DNA from: JARRRD01 sp037381085 | Lineage (GTDB): Bacteria; Nitrospirota; Thermodesulfovibrionia; Thermodesulfovibrionales; UBA6898 | Assembly (NCBI GenBank): GCA_037381085.1 | Contig: JARRRD010000063.1 | Span: forward strand, 1-19,058 | Reading direction: 5' to 3' | Length of the DNA: 19,058 bases | Made by a program: the position numbers and the translations under genes | The notes under the pieces: generated by a model | Told to the model about the DNA's origin: nothing | The model's database searches: none | The model's input: the letters and a program-made list of their open reading frames with translations, nothing else | Shown: positions 1-7,490 of the stretch, piece by piece | How the letters are laid out: every line of letters starts with the position of its first letter | How positions within the stretch are numbered: the stretch's first letter is position 1

Positions 1-811
1 CCCACGCCCTGTCCTGTAGCCATACGACGGCCGAAAGCGGCACCAAAAAACCGGTGCGGACCTGTTCTGTGGGTATCTCGGCCATCACGTCCATCCCGGG
101 GAGGAGTCTGCCGGAGCGGGAGGGGGCAACGTATATGAAACTTATCCCCTGTATTTTCGGGTCGGCTGCAGCGGCTCGGGAGACGAAGTTCGCGGAGACC
201 TCGCCGCCTGTTGGCGGCTCTATCCTTACCTTCTTCGGGATTACCTGAATGGGAAGCGCGGGGGGGACGGTAATCTGTATCAGGACGTCCTTTGCCGCCA
301 GTACTCTCTGCAGCGGCAGTGAATAATCGAATATCCATCCCGAGAGAGCGGTACCCCAATTGAGGCTTATCTCATCTTTTGCCGACTGCAGCTCTCCACG
401 TGCGCCAGCAGCGTCGGCCCTGTCGGCGGCAAGCTGCGCCGCGGCGGCCTGAAGCGCCCGGTCCGAGATGTTTTTTGCTTTTGCATTAAGGGTTTTCATC
501 CGCGCATACTCTTTTTCCGACGCATTCAGGGCGGCCTCCGCCTTTTCAAGGCCTGCCGCTGCAGCAACATAGATCCTGCGCGAGTCGTTGATTCCGACAG
601 GGTCGAGGACCCTTCCATAGGCTGCCACTCTCATCTGATGTCTGCGCGGTTTCAGCAGTTCCGTCGTTATGCCGTCCGTCTCCTGGGCTTCGCTGGATAT
701 GGTTACCGTGTAAACCGACGCCCGGGCGCCGGGCTTTGGATCGGCTATTGCAAGCACCGCCGCGACAAAAATAAGTGCCGCGATAAATCCTTTGATTCCC
801 GCTTTTTTCAT
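1..811 (-). CDS. RND efflux periplasmic adaptor subunit, partial (C-terminus outside window)
   Basis: The reading frame opens with ATG at 811 and stays open to the window edge, giving 270 codons. Residues 1-24 are a basic start followed by a hydrophobic stretch, so a signal peptide or N-terminal anchor is likely. Residues about 85-145 are Ala/Glu/Lys/Arg-rich and look like the coiled-coil hairpin of membrane-fusion proteins. After this come a Trp-containing barrel segment and, near the edge, the adaptor-type stretch FLVPLSAVV. In the family the adaptor links an inner-membrane RND pump to an outer-membrane channel. The start codon overlaps the stop of the upstream outer-membrane protein gene as ATGA (808-811), so the two are translationally coupled. 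The matching RND permease should lie beyond position 1. The class is well supported; the substrate cannot be told, although this layout with a lipoprotein channel resembles Cus/metal-type systems. Confidence 0.85.
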   Translation of the reverse strand, partial: MKKAGIKGFIAALIFVAAVLAIADPKPGARASVYTVTISSEAQETDGITTELLKPRRHQMRVAAYGRVLDPVGINDSRRIYVAAAAGLEKAEAALNASEKEYARMKTLNAKAKNISDRALQAAAAQLAADRADAAGARGELQSAKDEISLNWGTALSGWIFDYSLPLQRVLAAKDVLIQITVPPALPIQVIPKKVRIEPPTGGEVSANFVSRAAAADPKIQGISFIYVAPSRSGRLLPGMDVMAEIPTEQVRTGFLVPLSAVVWLQDRAW

Positions 812-2202
812 CTTTTTACCCCTTTGTAAGAAACCGCCTTCTCAGGGAAAATATCCTGCCTGTTAAGCGGCCGTTGCACGGCATCCTCCAGTCTTCCCAC
901 TGACTCCTGTGCGATAATGAGAGCGTCAAGCCGGGCAAGTTGCGCTCTTACGATCTCAAGCCTTGCATTCAACAAGGCGAGCTTGTCGGCCAGGCCCGCG
1001 CCCAGTCTGTATTTTACGGCTTCGAGCTGTCTGTGCAGGCCCGCAAGGATGGAGTCGGCGGCCCGAAGGTCCTTCAGGGAGTCTTCATAACCTCGGAAGG
1101 CGGCATCGATTTCTCCTATAACCCTCGCCTGGAGGGCCTTAAACTGCGCCGCGACCTCCTTCCTGTGCGCCCGTGCCCGGGCAATAGGACCCTGGTTATG
1201 ATTGAAAAGCGGCGCTATGACTGTTAACCCCAGGGACCACTCGTTATCTCCCTGGTCCCAGGAGTAGCCCGGTCCCAGGTTGATATCGGGGTACTGTTTT
1301 GCTATTTCGAGGCGCAGCTGCGACTGGGCGGCCTCGTATTGTTCCAGCTCCGCGTGAATGTCGGTCCTGCCAAGAAGCGCCTGCCGTCTCACCAGGGGAG
1401 AGTATAAGGCTGCATTCACCCGTTCCATGCCGTCCCATGAGATATTCACTCCGTTTAACGAACCGGCCGGCAGTCCTATCGAGCCGGCAAGGCCCTGCCA
1501 TGCCTGCGCAGCTTCTCTTTTTGCGGATGAAAGGGAGAGGACGGTCTTGTCGAGTTCAATGACCGACGATGTGAGTGCGAAGCTCGATACCTCGCCTGCG
1601 GCAAGGCGCTGCCTGTAAAGCCCCACTATGTCTGACAATACGAGCTTCTGTTTTTCCAGCAGGCGCTTCTTCTGCAGGATGCCGTAAAGCGCAAGGAATC
1701 GCCGCCTCAGCCGGCTTCTTATATGCCATGCCGCATTATTGATCTCCAGCAGGGCGGCGAGGGAGAGATGCCTTGCGGCGGCAATCCTGTAGCCACGCCT
1801 GCCCGCTGTCTCCACCGGGATGTCGAAGGCAAATGTCAGCGTCCAGGGGGGCAGCCCCCCGGGGTTTCCGTGATACATCGGAATGAACCCGGCCTTCGGG
1901 TTTGGTATCCGGCCTGCCGTTATCACGTCCGCTTCTTTGGTCTCCCATCTCGCCCTGGCCACGCTCATCTCCGGATTATAATAAAAGGCTGCCAGTGTCA
2001 GCATTTCGAGGTCCCACGTCGCAGGCGGCCATGGCCGGACTTCCCCGTTCAGGTGCTTCCCGATGAAATCTTCAAGACCTTTGTCCGTGAGGGTCCGTGC
2101 CTCGAATTCGGAGGCCGTCGATGAAGGAGTGAGGGGTCTTGCATGGAAGGTCGCGCAGCCTGCCAAAAGGGCGAGAGCAGCAAAAATGGCGATGTTCCTC
2201 AT
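808..2202 (-). CDS. TolC-family outer-membrane efflux lipoprotein (CusC-like)
   Basis: This 464-aa protein is the predicted outer-membrane channel of a tripartite efflux system. I chose the ATG at 2202 because it begins MRNIAIFAALALLAGC, a lipoprotein signal with lipobox LAGC (Cys16), and because GGAG lies about 11 nt upstream. An ATG at 2256 would add 18 residues in front of the signal and is unlikely. The body shows two OEP-type halves: DLEMLTLAAFYYNPEM near the N-terminus and long helical stretches rich in Ala, Leu, Arg and Gln (for example LEQYEAAQSQLRLEIAKQYP), followed by a Gly/Pro-rich strand region. Lipidated channels are typical of the CusC/OprM branch. It sits 61 bp after the oxidoreductase gene at 2264 and overlaps the adaptor gene downstream by 4 nt. 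The substrate is not visible from this gene. Confidence 0.85.
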   Translation of the reverse strand: MRNIAIFAALALLAGCATFHARPLTPSSTASEFEARTLTDKGLEDFIGKHLNGEVRPWPPATWDLEMLTLAAFYYNPEMSVARARWETKEADVITAGRIPNPKAGFIPMYHGNPGGLPPWTLTFAFDIPVETAGRRGYRIAAARHLSLAALLEINNAAWHIRSRLRRRFLALYGILQKKRLLEKQKLVLSDIVGLYRQRLAAGEVSSFALTSSVIELDKTVLSLSSAKREAAQAWQGLAGSIGLPAGSLNGVNISWDGMERVNAALYSPLVRRQALLGRTDIHAELEQYEAAQSQLRLEIAKQYPDINLGPGYSWDQGDNEWSLGLTVIAPLFNHNQGPIARARAHRKEVAAQFKALQARVIGEIDAAFRGYEDSLKDLRAADSILAGLHRQLEAVKYRLGAGLADKLALLNARLEIVRAQLARLDALIIAQESVGRLEDAVQRPLNRQDIFPEKAVSYKGVKR

Positions 2203-2263
2203 GAACTGCCGATCTCCAGACGCTTTCGACCACTCGCTTTTCCCGGGTGGCGGCATCCGGTCT

Positions 2264-2896
2264 TCAGCGCCATATGAGAGACAAAGTTATGTCCGTACCC
2301 ATTCCCTGGACAACGCCCAGCTGGATCATCAGCATGGCGAGCGGCTCAAGGTAACGGGAACTCTTAAGCGCGCCGGCGTCGACGGGCTCAAATCCGGCAT
2401 CGATAATCAGTTTCGACACGATTCTCTTGGCCTCCGGGTCATCGCCGCAATAAAGCATCGTCGGCATCCTGGAACCGAAGAGCCTGGAATCCGAATGGTA
2501 TATTTCAGCATAGACTGTGTTGAACGCCTTCGCAACCCTGGCCTCCGGGAGAAGTCCTGCGATCTCTTCGCCGCCCGATGTCGTAAGTCCGACTTCGAGG
2601 GCGCTCGCATCTGAATTCAGGGGATTCGTGCAGTCTATCAGGACCTTGTTCCTGACAGGGCCTGCCGCCGTTATCGCGTCATGCAGGGATTGCCATCCCA
2701 CCGCCAGGAGGATGACATCGCCGTGGGTTACGGCCTGCTCAGGGGTGCCGGAAAGCGCATTTGGATGGGAAGCCGCGAGGGCCTTCAGCTTTTCCGGGCT
2801 GTGCGAAAAGCTGTACATTACAGTGTGCCCTTTTTCCAGCCAGATCTTTCCGAGGCCGGTCCCCATGTTCCCCGAGCCGATGATTCCTATATTCAC
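2264..2896 (-). CDS. F420-dependent NADP oxidoreductase-like NAD(P)-binding protein
   Basis: This 210-aa protein starts at a GTG (2896) with AAGGAG five bases upstream. The N-terminus MNIGIIGSGNMGTGLG is a Rossmann fold with GxGxxG at residues 7-12. Further along are DVILLAVGW and DCTNPLN, and then VAKAFNTVYAEIY. This pattern belongs to the family that contains F420H2:NADP+ oxidoreductase (Fno) and related 'NADP oxidoreductase, coenzyme F420-dependent' proteins. Members outside F420-making organisms are often of unknown substrate, so the cofactor partner should not be assumed. Its neighbours are rluD upstream (82 bp gap) and the CusC-like channel downstream (61 bp gap), all on the same strand, so cotranscription is possible, but I see no functional link. 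Family membership is well supported and the reaction is uncertain. Confidence 0.8.
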   Translation of the reverse strand: MNIGIIGSGNMGTGLGKIWLEKGHTVMYSFSHSPEKLKALAASHPNALSGTPEQAVTHGDVILLAVGWQSLHDAITAAGPVRNKVLIDCTNPLNSDASALEVGLTTSGGEEIAGLLPEARVAKAFNTVYAEIYHSDSRLFGSRMPTMLYCGDDPEAKRIVSKLIIDAGFEPVDAGALKSSRYLEPLAMLMIQLGVVQGMGTDITLSLIWR

Positions 2897-2978
2897 GCCG
2901 ACTCCTTAGCTTTTTTTCTATCTAAAAAGTAGCAGAGGGAAGGGTGGTTGTCAAATCAGAGCGAAGCTTGAACGGCCG

Positions 2979-3917
2979 TCAGACAGCTGACTTGATATCT
3001 CTCAACTCCGCGATCTTTTCCTCCATGTCTTCCGGCGGGGCGCTTGAAAATTCCATGTAATCGCCTGTCGCCGGATGGACAAAACCCAGCAGTGCCGCGT
3101 GCAGCATCTGTCTGGGGAAGGCGATCTTCTTTCTGTTTATATCAACGAACGTCTTTTTTCCGTATGTCCTGTCGCCGAGGACAGGGTGTCCGACGGCCGC
3201 GAAATGTACACGTATCTGGTGCGTCCTGCCCGTGCCGAGGCGGGCTTCGATCAGGGTTGCTGCGGCGAACCTTTCTATAACTCTCCACCTCGTTACGGCT
3301 TCCTTGCCCCTTTTGGCCTTCGTCGACATCTTTTTCCTGTCCGATGCGGACCTGCCGATCTTAAGGTATATCTCGCCCGTATCCTCCTTCAGTAATCCGT
3401 GGAGGAGGACGATGTATCTTCTGTTGATCGTTCTTTTCCTGAACTGTCCGACAAGATCATAGTACGCTCCATCGTCGAGGGCGACTACCATGACCCCGGA
3501 GGTGTCCTTGTCCAGTCTGTGCACAACCCCCGGTCTCAGCGGACCGCCTACGGAAGCGAGCTGTCTGCTGTGAAAAGCCAGGGCGTTCATAAGGGTACCG
3601 CCGCCATGACCGGCGCCGGGGTAAACAACCATGCCTGCGGGCTTGTTGACGACGGCAACATATTCATCGATATAGAGGATTTCAAGCGGGATATTTTCCG
3701 GGGTGAGAGTCTCCTCTTCCTCAGGAATTCTTATGTATACGATGTCGTCTGGTTTCGTCTTATAGTTGGGCTTGACGGCCTTTTCGTTTACCGTAAGTAT
3801 GCCTTGTTCGATGAGCCGCTGAACACGCGAACGGGTGAGCCCGGTAATTTCAGAAACTGCAATGTCCAGACGCTTTCCCGAGTCATCCTGTGAGATATGA
3901 AAGTCAAGCTTCTTCAT
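2979..3917 (-). CDS. rluD: RluD-family 23S rRNA pseudouridine synthase
   Basis: This 312-aa protein isomerises uridines to pseudouridine in RNA; RluD itself modifies helix 69 of 23S rRNA. An S4 RNA-binding domain occupies roughly residues 15-60 (RLDIAVSEITGLTRSRVQRLIEQG). The catalytic domain follows, with the family signature HRLDKDTSG at 133-141, in which D136 is the catalytic aspartate. GRTHQIRVH lies further on, and NKPAGMVV is at 91-98. Length and domain order match RluD/RluA-type enzymes. The start at 3917 has no Shine-Dalgarno sequence, but a TACAAT box lies 8 nt upstream, so the message may have almost no leader. RluC-type specificity cannot be excluded without alignment, but the S4 plus HRLDKDTSG combination favours RluD. 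Confidence 0.93.
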   Translation of the reverse strand: MKKLDFHISQDDSGKRLDIAVSEITGLTRSRVQRLIEQGILTVNEKAVKPNYKTKPDDIVYIRIPEEEETLTPENIPLEILYIDEYVAVVNKPAGMVVYPGAGHGGGTLMNALAFHSRQLASVGGPLRPGVVHRLDKDTSGVMVVALDDGAYYDLVGQFRKRTINRRYIVLLHGLLKEDTGEIYLKIGRSASDRKKMSTKAKRGKEAVTRWRVIERFAAATLIEARLGTGRTHQIRVHFAAVGHPVLGDRTYGKKTFVDINRKKIAFPRQMLHAALLGFVHPATGDYMEFSSAPPEDMEEKIAELRDIKSAV

Positions 3918-3925
3918 ACACAGTC

Positions 3926-3931
3926 ATTGTA
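3926..3931 (-). promoter_or_regulatory. Candidate -10 box of rluD
   Basis: Read on the minus strand this is TACAAT, ending 8 nt before the rluD ATG. A TTGCAA lies 14 nt further upstream (too close for a standard -35), and the position 17 nt upstream is a poor TTTTTG. There is no Shine-Dalgarno sequence between the box and the ATG. If the box is used, transcription would begin at or within 1-2 nt of the start codon. Confidence 0.4.
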
Positions 3932-4070
3932 GCTTAACCTTACCGTTGCAAAAAAATCCCTCGGAAATCCCGGAAGGGACGCTTCGCAACGTCAAGACTG
4001 AATATTCGGAGACAGAATCAGTTTTGAGATCGTCGTGCACCGGAACTCTTCTGTTTTCTTCAAAAATACC

Positions 4071-4100
4071 TTGACATGTCATATAAACATCTGGTTATAT
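4071..4100 (+). promoter_or_regulatory. Promoter of arsR efflux operon (-35 TTGACA, extended -10)
   Basis: A perfect TTGACA at 4071-4076 is followed after 18 nt by TTATAT at 4095-4100, preceded by TGG, the extended -10 form. The start codon of arsR lies only 6 nt past the -10 box, so the predicted transcription start falls on or next to the ATG. The operator 4080-4101 covers the spacer and the -10 box. Confidence 0.75.
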
Positions 4101-4101
4101 G
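4080..4101 (+). promoter_or_regulatory. Predicted ArsR operator (inverted repeat over the promoter)
   Basis: CATATAA at 4080-4086 and TTATATG at 4095-4101 form a perfect 7-bp inverted repeat with an 8-nt spacer. It overlies the -10 box just before arsR. AT-rich inverted repeats of this size over the promoter are the usual binding sites of ArsR/SmtB repressors, so autoregulation of the operon is inferred. Confidence 0.7.
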
Positions 4102-4106
4102 AAAAG

Positions 4107-4523
4107 ATGACAAACTTAGCAAAAGTCATGAAGCTACTGTCGGACGCCACGCGATTGAGGGTCCTGATGCTGCTCACGAAGAGAGAGTTGTGCGTTTGCC
4201 AGATCATGGGTGTGCTCGGCATCTCCCAGCCTCTTGTGTCCCGCAACCTGCATCTCCTGCAGGAGGCCGGCTTTCTCAGGGAGAGGAAGGAAGGAAAGCT
4301 CGTCTTTTATTCCCTCAAGAAGGACATGAAGCCCGTGAACCGCAGCATAGTGCGTCTGTTGAAGGGCCACCTGAAATCTGATAGCATTCTAGCAGGAGAC
4401 CTGAAGTCCCTGGGCGAGTGCGAGGACTTCCAGAAGAAGACAGGCAAATGCGACATGAAGACTTTTTCCGACTTTATGAAGAAGAAAAGAAGAAAGATTG
4501 CGCGGGAGATGGCAGGAGAATAA
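4107..4523 (+). CDS. arsR: ArsR/SmtB-family metalloregulatory repressor
   Basis: This 138-aa winged-helix repressor should hold the efflux genes silent until it binds its inducer. The conserved opening LAKVMKLLSDATRLRVLMLL begins near residue 4. ELCVC at 27-31 (C29, C31) matches the ELCVC metal-site motif that ArsR uses for As(III)/Sb(III) in helix 3. The recognition helix region is ISQPLVSRNLHLLQEAGFL (39-57), followed by the wing GKLVFYSL. A C-terminal tail carries two further cysteines (C105, C115). I chose the ATG at 4107 over 4035 because the family begins here and because the longer frame would run through the promoter and operator. tolC starts 5 nt after the stop. The inducer is most likely arsenite, antimonite or another soft thiophilic metal; this rests on the Cys motif only. 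Confidence 0.9.
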   Translation: MTNLAKVMKLLSDATRLRVLMLLTKRELCVCQIMGVLGISQPLVSRNLHLLQEAGFLRERKEGKLVFYSLKKDMKPVNRSIVRLLKGHLKSDSILAGDLKSLGECEDFQKKTGKCDMKTFSDFMKKKRRKIAREMAGE

Positions 4524-4528
4524 GCTCC

Positions 4529-5878
4529 ATGCCCAGGCGGTTTGTCCTTATAACGTTCCTGACTGTTGTATTCACCGTTGCCGGTCTCTCTCCGGCTCCG
4601 GCGGCAGACAGGGTCATGACGCTCAGGGAGGCGATTCAATATTCACTTAAGGGCAACCCCGAAATACGCGCCTTCAGGGAGTCCGTGCTGGGACAGAAGG
4701 AGGATGTCGGTATTGCCAGGAGTCTGATGCTTCCCAGGCTTACCTTTGAAGAGCGGTACATGAGGACCGACAATCCCACCTATGCCTTCATGGCGAAACT
4801 CAACCAGGAGCGGTTTACCCAGCAGGACTTTGCCATAGGCTCCCTGAACAATCCGTCACCGGTGAATGATTTCCAGACGAGTCTTTCCTTCGAACAGGCG
4901 GTCTTTGCCCCAAAGGCCTACATAGCGCTCGACATGGCTAAGAAGGAAGTCACTGCGAAGGGAGATGACTTTGACAGAAAGAAGGAAGAAATCGCCTTCC
5001 GCGTATTCAGGACGTACCTGGGGGTTCAGACTGCCAAGGCCTATGTGGGTGTTGCCGAGAAGGGCATTGAAGATGCCAGGGAGCATTACCGGATCGCGGA
5101 AACGCGTTACAAGAACAGCCTTGGGCTCTATTCCGATGTTCTCAGGACGCAGGTTGCCCTGTCTTCGGAAGACGAGAAACTGGTGTCTGCCCAAAAGGAC
5201 CTGGAAGTTGCAAAGAGGGCCCTCGGGCTGATGCTCGGCCTGACGGAATCCGTGGACGTAACGGCTGAGAGGCCTTCATTCGAGGTCAGGGACCTCGCTC
5301 AGTATTACGGGCAGGCCCTTGCCAGGAAAGACCTGCGGTCCCTTGAGGAGCGTTACGGGAATGCAAGGAACGCGTTGAAGATGGCGAATGCGGGATATAT
5401 TCCGGTCGTTGGATTGGGAGGCACGTATCAGTTGAACGACCACCGGGGCCCCTTCGGGGGAGAGGGGGACAGCTGGCAGTTGGTCGCCTTCCTCCGGTGG
5501 AACCTCTTTGACGGCACGAAACGCGAGCATGAGAGGGAAAAGGCAAAGCACAGGATCGCCGAAACCGGCGAGTATCTGGACGGATTCAGGAAGGAGCTTC
5601 GGTTCAAAGTCTACGAGGCATATCTTGGCGTGGGTGAATCCAGGAAAGGACTGGAACTTGCGAAGGCGGCACTGAAATCGGCAGAGGAAGGCAGACGGCT
5701 CGTGCTCAAGAGATACGAAAATTCACTTTCCACAATGGTCGACCTGCTCGATGTACAGACCAGCCTCGATGCGGCACGGGCCGACGTTGTCAGAAGGCAG
5801 GGCGCCTATTTGACGGCTATAGCGAATCTCGCGTTCCAGAGCGGGACACTGCTCGGGGACCTCGGGGTGGAGAAATAG
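4529..5878 (+). CDS. TolC-family outer-membrane efflux protein
   Basis: This 449-aa protein is the predicted outer-membrane channel of the ArsR-controlled efflux locus. Residues 1-25 form a signal peptide (MPRRFVLITFLTVVFTVAGL, then SPAPA before the cut). Mature OEP repeats begin at VMTLREAIQYSLKGNPEI, and the long helical segments VGVAEKGIEDAREHYRIAETRY and LELAKAALKSAEEGRRLVLKRY mark the two pseudo-repeats of the periplasmic tunnel. The start at 4529 has AGGAG ten bases upstream. A longer frame from 4418 would overlap arsR and is rejected. Unlike the channel at 808-2202 it has no lipobox. It is followed after 105 bp by the adaptor gene. Class confident, substrate unknown. Confidence 0.9.
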   Translation: MPRRFVLITFLTVVFTVAGLSPAPAADRVMTLREAIQYSLKGNPEIRAFRESVLGQKEDVGIARSLMLPRLTFEERYMRTDNPTYAFMAKLNQERFTQQDFAIGSLNNPSPVNDFQTSLSFEQAVFAPKAYIALDMAKKEVTAKGDDFDRKKEEIAFRVFRTYLGVQTAKAYVGVAEKGIEDAREHYRIAETRYKNSLGLYSDVLRTQVALSSEDEKLVSAQKDLEVAKRALGLMLGLTESVDVTAERPSFEVRDLAQYYGQALARKDLRSLEERYGNARNALKMANAGYIPVVGLGGTYQLNDHRGPFGGEGDSWQLVAFLRWNLFDGTKREHEREKAKHRIAETGEYLDGFRKELRFKVYEAYLGVGESRKGLELAKAALKSAEEGRRLVLKRYENSLSTMVDLLDVQTSLDAARADVVRRQGAYLTAIANLAFQSGTLLGDLGVEK

Positions 5879-5970
5879 CAATGTACCCTAACGCTGAAAA
5901 CAGCCCGGAAGGGGTTTCCGGAGTATTTTTGCAACTTGAATTTTGTGCGCGAAGGGCTTTGCTTTTGATC

Positions 5971-5977
5971 GGAGGAG
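5971..5977 (+). promoter_or_regulatory. Strong Shine-Dalgarno before the adaptor gene
   Basis: GGAGGAG sits 6 nt before the ATG at 5984. It is the best ribosome-binding site in this operon. It argues that translation starts at 5984, upstream of the dispersed repeat, and not at the methionine (6152) that begins the lipoprotein signal. Confidence 0.75.
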
Positions 5978-5983
5978 TCCTGT

Positions 5984-7276
5984 ATGAAAATTGTAAATAT
6001 ATGTAGCTCCATTAACCAAGTGTCATTCCCGCAAGTGAAGCGCGCCTGCCTGTCCGGGAGGCAGGTCGGGAATCCTTCTTTTACGGAAAGATTCCGGACT
6101 GGCCGGAATGACAGAGTGAGCAGGGTTTGTCTCGCCCTGAATAAGCTGAGCATGGTCCCGGTGGTTGTCCTCGCCTTCGTGCTCTTCCTTGGCGGTTGTG
6201 GAAAAAAGGTGAAACCGGGAGTCTCTGAAGTTAAAAGGGAGCGGATCACAGGAGTAAAAGTGGAGACTATGCGGCCCACTGAGGTCGATAAATATTATGA
6301 AACATCCGGGACCGTCATTGCCAGGGCGGTCAGTGTTGTCTCAAGCAGGATAATGGGGACCATCACGTCACTCAAAGTGAAGGATGGTGACAGGGTCCGC
6401 GCCGGACAGCTTCTTCTGACAATCGACGACAGGGACATACGCGAGAAGGTGGCGGCGGCGGGGGAGGGCTATGAAGAGGCAAAGAAGGCGCTGGACGCCG
6501 CCAGGGAGAACAGGGCGCTTGTCGACGTTACGTACAGGAGATATAAGAACCTCTATGACGAAAAGGCGCTTTCCGGGCAGGAGCTGGACCAGATTGAGAC
6601 CAGGAAGAAGGTTGCCGACATCGATCTTGAAAGGGCGGAGGCGGGCGTACGGCGGGCCGGGGCAATGCTCAGGGAGGCGGAGGTTTATCAGGGATTCGGA
6701 CGGGTGACCTCTCCTGCCGCGGGGATTGTGACGAACAAGAAGACAGACGCCGGCAGTATGGCCGTGCCGGGGACTCCGCTAATGAGTATCGAGGACGATT
6801 CGTCTTACAGGATAGAGATAAAGGGAAACGAGACCCTGGCGGGACGGATAACAAGGGGAATGGAGGCGTATGTATTCATAGGCGCCCTGGACAGGCGTTT
6901 CAAGGGGAAGGTTGTTGAAGTTGTCCCTTCTGTTGACCCCGGTAGCAGGAGTTTTATCGTAAAGATAGCGCTGAAGGGAGAAGGCATAAGAAACGGTTTT
7001 TATGGCCGCGTTTCCATTCCGGTTGGGAAGAAGAAAGTCCTCCTGGTCCCGGCCGGGGCGATTGTCGAGAGGGGAGAGCTGACCGGCCTGTATACCGTGG
7101 GCGGGAACGACGTCATTCAGTACACTCTGGTAAGGGTTGGGAAGTCCTACGGTGACAGAGTCGAAGTGCTTTCCGGCCTCAAACCTGACGAACGGGTGGT
7201 CGTTGGAGGGGTGGAGAAAGCCGTCGACGGCGGGTTGTATGTTGGAACGGATTCGGGGAGAGAGAAGTCGATGTAA
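5984..7276 (+). CDS. HlyD/AcrA-type RND periplasmic adaptor, lipoprotein, with repeat-derived N-terminal extension
   Basis: This 430-aa frame encodes the adaptor of the tripartite pump. The recognisable protein starts at residue 57 (M at 6152) with MVPVVVLAFVLFLGGC, a lipoprotein signal whose lipobox Cys is residue 72. After it come the barrel-sandwich half GTVIARAVSVVSSRIMGTI with LKVKDGDRVRAGQLLLTIDD, an alpha-hairpin (about 145-225), the second lipoyl half GRVTSPAAGIVTNKKTDAGS, and a beta-barrel and membrane-proximal part ending near GLKPDERVVVGG. From 6152 the protein would be 374 aa, a normal adaptor length. The good ribosome-binding site, however, precedes 5984, and the first 56 residues include a 31-codon dispersed repeat (6021-6113). 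Either translation starts at 5984 and the signal is internal, or a weak start at 6152 (or GTG 6116) is used. The class is secure and the N-terminus is not. Confidence 0.85.
   Translation: MKIVNICSSINQVSFPQVKRACLSGRQVGNPSFTERFRTGRNDRVSRVCLALNKLSMVPVVVLAFVLFLGGCGKKVKPGVSEVKRERITGVKVETMRPTEVDKYYETSGTVIARAVSVVSSRIMGTITSLKVKDGDRVRAGQLLLTIDDRDIREKVAAAGEGYEEAKKALDAARENRALVDVTYRRYKNLYDEKALSGQELDQIETRKKVADIDLERAEAGVRRAGAMLREAEVYQGFGRVTSPAAGIVTNKKTDAGSMAVPGTPLMSIEDDSSYRIEIKGNETLAGRITRGMEAYVFIGALDRRFKGKVVEVVPSVDPGSRSFIVKIALKGEGIRNGFYGRVSIPVGKKKVLLVPAGAIVERGELTGLYTVGGNDVIQYTLVRVGKSYGDRVEVLSGLKPDERVVVGGVEKAVDGGLYVGTDSGREKSM
6021..6113 (+). repeat. Dispersed palindromic repeat, family A (full copy)
   Basis: The 93-bp element is bounded by TGTCATTCC (6021) and its inverse GGAATGACA (ending 6113). 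Inside is a hairpin CCTGCC...GGCAGG. Its right 70 bp closely match 17396-17465, and its ends recur at 11005-11031 and 11178-11325. It lies inside the adaptor reading frame and is exactly 31 codons long. It encodes no protein of its own. Confidence 0.85.
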
Positions 7277-7296
7277 GATGAGGACATCGAATTATG

Positions 7297-7403
7297 AAAT
7301 CCCTCCTAACCTCCCTTTGCCGAAGGGAGGCAAAGCGACTCCGCACAAAGACTCGTTCAGAGAATAATCCTCCTCTTTGGAAAAGAGGGGGAAGGGGAGA
7401 TTT
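7297..7403 (+). repeat. Dispersed palindromic repeat, family B, copy 1
   Basis: The element begins AAATCCCTCC and ends AGGGGAGATTT, an imperfect terminal inverted repeat. It holds two short hairpins, CTCCCTTTGCCGAAGGGAG (7311-7329) and CCTCTTTGGAAAAGAGG (7372-7388). The ends, both hairpins and the middle (GACTCCGCACAAAGACT) match the copy at 15895-16012. It fills half of the 214-bp gap between adaptor and permease genes and could act as an mRNA hairpin there. Confidence 0.85.
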
Positions 7404-7490
7404 TCTGTTTATTGTTAATTATATTGTCAGCAATGATGAAGACAGGAACAAGGTTTTTGATGCAACCGAAAATAGAACAGGAACTGCCGC

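Noticed and set aside
54..248. 64-aa plus-strand open frame at the left edge
   Set aside because: It lies opposite the adaptor gene, whose minus-strand frame is continuous and shows family features.
7297..7403. CRISPR-like array or rho-independent terminator
   Set aside because: There are only two short palindromes of different sequence, no regular spacing, and no T-run after either stem. It matches a dispersed element at 15895-16012.
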